In this document: positions 60,721 to 64,000 of the stretch, in pieces
Position numbering within the stretch: position 1 is the stretch's first letter
How the letters are laid out: every line of letters starts with the position of its first letter
Assembly: GCF_001949145.1 (NCBI RefSeq)
Contig: NW_019091370.1
Span: forward strand, 2,295,980-2,359,979
Direction of reading: 5' to 3'
DNA length: 64,000 nucleotides
Origin: Acanthaster planci
Lineage: Eukaryota > Echinodermata > Asteroidea > Valvatida > Acanthasteridae
Translations under genes and position numbers: made by a program
The notes under the pieces: model-generated
Databases searched by the model: none
Seen by the model: only the letters and a program-made list of their open reading frames with translations
What the model was told of the DNA's origin: nothing

Positions 60721-62084
60721 GAAAAGCAAAGCTTTTTATCTTCTTAAGGTGGCCTTTGTGTTACTCCACCAGGGAATTTCAACAAAGGATTATTCACTAT
60801 CTTGTTTTCATCTTCTTTCATCATCCGCTTTTTTTTTTGTCTTGGAGAGGGAGATGAACAGATCAACGTAATAAATCTTTACAGCTTTCATTCAGAGATG
60901 TCAGTGGCTGACATGAATCAGATGGAAAAATGTTTCGTCACGGGCAGTGCAGTAAAGTCATATTTGTGTTGATGGTCCCAGAGCATGCTAAGCTAAATGT
61001 AGTTGTTTTATATCCTATTACATCTGTGTTGCACAGTAAACATGTTGGCCGAAAAGTCCCTTGGAAGCTCTTACGTGTATACCAGTTGCACTGGTACATG
61101 TTGTACACGGTATACATGCATTTGATACTGTCTACTACCTCAATCAATACTTGCTACGACAATCAACAAATGAAGCAATTTTATAAACCTGAAATACCAG
61201 TATTATGCCAATCTTTATATCTTCCCCTCCCTCACATGAGCTAGTCAGACATGTTGTCTGTGATGAGACGTTCAGGGTTTGGAGTTAACTTGAACGTTTG
61301 GGGACAAGGTACGTTTCATTTGTGACCATTAACGCTTGAGAACTGACACGGTCACAATGACACTTGGGTCGATGATGTTTCATTAGGAAAGCACAGACTA
61401 ATATCATTGGACATTAGCGAGAAAGACTGAGTTTAAGACGGAGGGAAGACTAGTGGACAGACTGACCATGAAACATTTTGGGGGTGATGATATCGAGTAG
61501 GATGCAGGCTGGATGGTATAACTACCTGAAACTGTGGTCAGGCTTGCGGTTGTAAAATTATGGCCTAGGAGTCTTGGGGAGTGGGGGCAGTACTTGGAAA
61601 ATGACCACAAACAGGGCCTTCATTAGGATCTTAATTACCAAGAAATTAAAGGAAGTACGATCAAGGGTATGTAAGGGACCAATAACTAAATGATTAATTC
61701 TGGGCTTCCATGTACACTATTGCTACATGTACAGTTTGTGCTGCACCTGGTAGGCCTATGTAGCTACAGTACATACACACAGGTATGTACATGTAAGTAT
61801 GGTAACTATTACAGGGCCGGGCATTTTTTTCAGGTCTTCAGTCCCATACTTTCAGTAACTAAATACTAATCTCATTTAGTGACCTCTGTAGGACAAGTAT
61901 ACATGTATCTTTGCCCCTTCCACAATGTCGGACAAAGCTGCAAATATTGGCAGGGCCATCATCTTCTCTTTGTCCAGGGTGCAGTGAGTGGGTCTGAAAA
62001 CTGAATAATGTATGCTTGTCCTTTACCACAAAAAGCCATCTTCCTTTTTTTTTTTCCCCACCTGAACCTTCTGGGGGGAAAAAA
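60721..62084. other. Non-coding stretch, nothing specific seen
   Basis: T-rich at 60829-60838 and 62046-62055. TACATGTA words and TAGGCCTATGTAG-type sequence lie at 61720-61800. Frames of about 100 codons match nothing known. Confidence 0.55.
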
Positions 62085-62330
62085 AGTGGGCAAGAAAATT
62101 TATGCTGGGCATGGAGCGATCAGTTTCAGCTGAGCAGTCGCGTTGTGTATTCAGCATTCAGACGGGGTAATGGAATTACTTTCTGGGCCACTCGTCCGAT
62201 GAACTCCGAGTGGCAACGCTCCACCGGCTGTCTATTAATATGCATACAAAAGACCCTGTTCTGCCGAGAAACAGATTGTTTTGTAGGCAATATTGATATG
62301 TCGCAAAAAAGAAGAAGAAAAAAAAAAGGC
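62085..62330. promoter_or_regulatory. Candidate conserved non-coding block with octamer-like site
   Basis: Dense repeat-free DNA with GGTAATGGAATTACTTTC (an imperfect inverted GTAAT...ATTAC), CTATTAATATGCATAC (ATTAATATGCAT, resembling POU/octamer targets), TCGTCCGATGAACTCCGAG and CTGAGCAGTCGCG. It lies inside a 179-codon frame (62016-62555, +) whose product is rich in Lys runs from A-tracts and has no known domain, so I favour regulatory over coding sequence. Confidence 0.25.
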
Positions 62331-64000
62331 TTCCAACAACTTGGTCATTTGTCATCCAGAGTCCCCCTCCACAAAAAAAAGAAGTTGGCAGGATGTCTGA
62401 CTAACAAAAGAAAGTCCCACTCTTCAGTGATTTATGACTTGAAAAATATTTCAGCTGAACCCGGGAGCCGCTGGTGCTTTTTAAAAAAAAAACAGAAAGA
62501 GGGGGGAGGAATGTTCCCAAAGAAAGCTTTGTGTGGCATCCAAACTTTGTATTAAATTCCTATTATTAAGTCATTTGTATGGGGTTTGAGGTAATTTGGT
62601 ATTTGATGGATTGGTTCAAGGGGGAAGGAGTTGAAAAAGTGCCTCAGGCAAGGATTTCAAGTTTTAATGCGTGTAGCCCCAAAAAATAAATTTGAATGAA
62701 AGAATGCACCAAGCAGAGCATGAAAAAAGAAAAAGAAGAAAAGTCTGTCCCTTGAATAAAGCTAAACTGGGCACAAGATACCCCTGTTGTGTTGGATGCT
62801 GCCTAAGTCCCTGCCAACCACGTTTACTCGACTGGCCTGCTTTTAGGTTAGATTTACAGCCATTGATAGGTTTTTTCCCAGTGAATCCGGTGATAAAGAT
62901 GACACATAGAGGGCCATCTATACGCATTCCATTTTTTACTGAACTTTTCAGAGTTGAACATCCGCTGACAGTGTGGTTGCGGGAACAAATTGAGGCATTT
63001 TCTTTAATCAAAATATTTTAGTAGCAGTATCAATGCCTGAGGCTACATGTAGTGGAATAAACAGAAAAAAAAACTGCAGGGTCCAAATCTTTGCTAGGGA
63101 GAGCTTGGTGGTATATCTTTCTTGGCTTTATTTTCTCCAACTGAATTAGCACAGACAGATCGGGCACTAACAACAGAAGTCGGACAAGACATGCCACAGA
63201 GGTGGGGAAAAAAGTCCATAGTTTACATATGCACAAGAACTTTCTGCCATGCCGATACATGCAACATGTATGTGGTTTTAAGAAATGTGTACATGTACAT
63301 GTACCATTTTTGATGTTTAAGTAACTAGTGCACGGTTGTTCTTTGCTCCTACTCTACATGTACGTGCCAAACCCACAAATTATAAAAAGAAGGATAAATG
63401 ACAAAACATGGTTTAAAAACTGACGGCAGGTACATAAAGAAGCACAGCAAGCAGGATAAAGGTTCGGAATTCTCCGAGCCATGTTCACCTCCTTTGTGGT
63501 AGGATCTTTCACTAGGCCTTCAAAACCTCTGTGGGAACATTTCAATGTATAAAACATGTTTGTGGTGATGTGGGGGAGGTATGGCCTAGACTTGGCGACA
63601 GAGAGCTAGGGTCGCTAATGTACTTTCCATCAAATTCAAATACCAGCTACGCACAGTGCTCGCATGTACATATAGGGGAATGGCACAGATTGTATGTACA
63701 TCACTTCGGGATTCCGTACTGGCATTTTAATGCAGAGAACTACAAATTGGAGCTGAAATGTGCCCCGACGAGAGGCGGAATTACCTATGGTGAACTTGGC
63801 AATCAAAATATCAGACTTCAAAAGTAGATTGGCAACTCTGGGCAAGCCTAACAGGGTTCTCTGGTCGAGCTGCAGGTGCTTGGTGCGTCAGTCATATGAG
63901 CCCGCTTACAATCGGCTACGACTGGCCGAGTTTCTAAGAAACCCGTCATCCCCACCAATTCAGCATCCCCCCCTTTCCCCCACATCGTCACTAGGCCATC
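62331..64000. other. Non-coding stretch to the window end
   Basis: A-rich tracts lie at 62318-62330, 62373-62381 and 62482-62491. TACATGTA tracts lie at about 63041, 63289-63302 and 63354. Frames of about 100-115 codons on both strands at 62664-63021 overlap antisense and match nothing known. No RNA gene or transposon was recognised. Confidence 0.55.

Noticed and set aside
62016-62555. 179-codon frame as a possible gene
   Set aside because: Its composition is driven by A-tracts (Lys runs), no domain is visible, and a likely regulatory block lies within it.
1-64000. CRISPR array or prokaryotic operon structure
   Set aside because: No regularly spaced identical repeats with unique spacers exist, there are no runs of adjacent genes, and tRNA-derived SINEs and non-LTR elements show that the DNA is eukaryotic.
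1-64000. Assignment to amphioxus on the basis of TACATGTA abundance
   Set aside because: TACATGTA is common in several marine invertebrate groups, and no lineage-specific gene is present, so the species was left open.

Overview
This window is eukaryotic nuclear DNA, and almost all of it is non-coding. I found no complete protein-coding gene, no intact tRNA or rRNA gene, no operon and no CRISPR array. The longest open frames without runs of N are under 190 codons, resemble no family I recognise, and are spread over all six frames as expected by chance. Three kinds of sequence point to a metazoan, probably a marine invertebrate: tRNA-derived SINEs, decayed non-LTR retrotransposons, and a heavy load of the palindromic words TACATGTA and TACCGGTA together with TAGGCCTA-like words. 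An echinoderm or another deuterostome would fit, but the species cannot be fixed from this sequence. Two runs of N (11838-12799 and 47147-47549) are scaffold gaps, and the long frames that cross them are artefacts.

Layout: 1-5.5 kb is non-coding, with a CCAAT-rich GC patch near 0.9-1.1 kb and a cluster of GGAAC/GTTCC palindromes near 4.9-5.0 kb. A small inverted-repeat (MITE-like) element lies at 5579-5846. A 42-bp minisatellite at 11709-12836 contains the first gap. From 13 to 32 kb the sequence is non-coding, with a G-quadruplex motif (17.05 kb), a degenerate G-rich tandem array (19.2-19.7 kb), a 16-bp minisatellite with a hairpin (26.85-27.05 kb) and several dense blocks that look like candidate conserved regulatory elements.

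From 32.7 kb onward mobile-element remains become frequent. They comprise a frameshifted non-LTR endonuclease domain (32.69-33.48 kb, + strand), the zinc-finger-like C-terminus of a non-LTR ORF2 (39.83-40.20 kb, - strand), four tRNA-derived SINE copies (35.6, 45.3, 54.1 and 59.5 kb), and a 138-bp inverted-repeat element at 52.23-52.37 kb. A 72-bp exact-period duplication sits at 56.6-56.74 kb. Dense, motif-rich, low-repeat blocks recur at about 29.9, 31.7, 34.1-34.6, 36.6-37.1, 41.2-41.5, 46.0-46.4, 57.5-57.8, 60.2-60.7 and 62.1-62.3 kb. The block at 60.2-60.7 kb ends in a CGG tract and a perfect splice-donor consensus, and is the best candidate for a 5' non-coding exon.

Overall reading (inference): this is a gene-poor regulatory region or a large intron, possibly beside a developmental gene that lies outside the window. 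Nothing here can be presented as a demonstrated new system. The observations most worth checking are the dispersed palindromic vocabulary, the inverted-repeat elements, the palindrome cluster at 4.9 kb and the candidate regulatory blocks.
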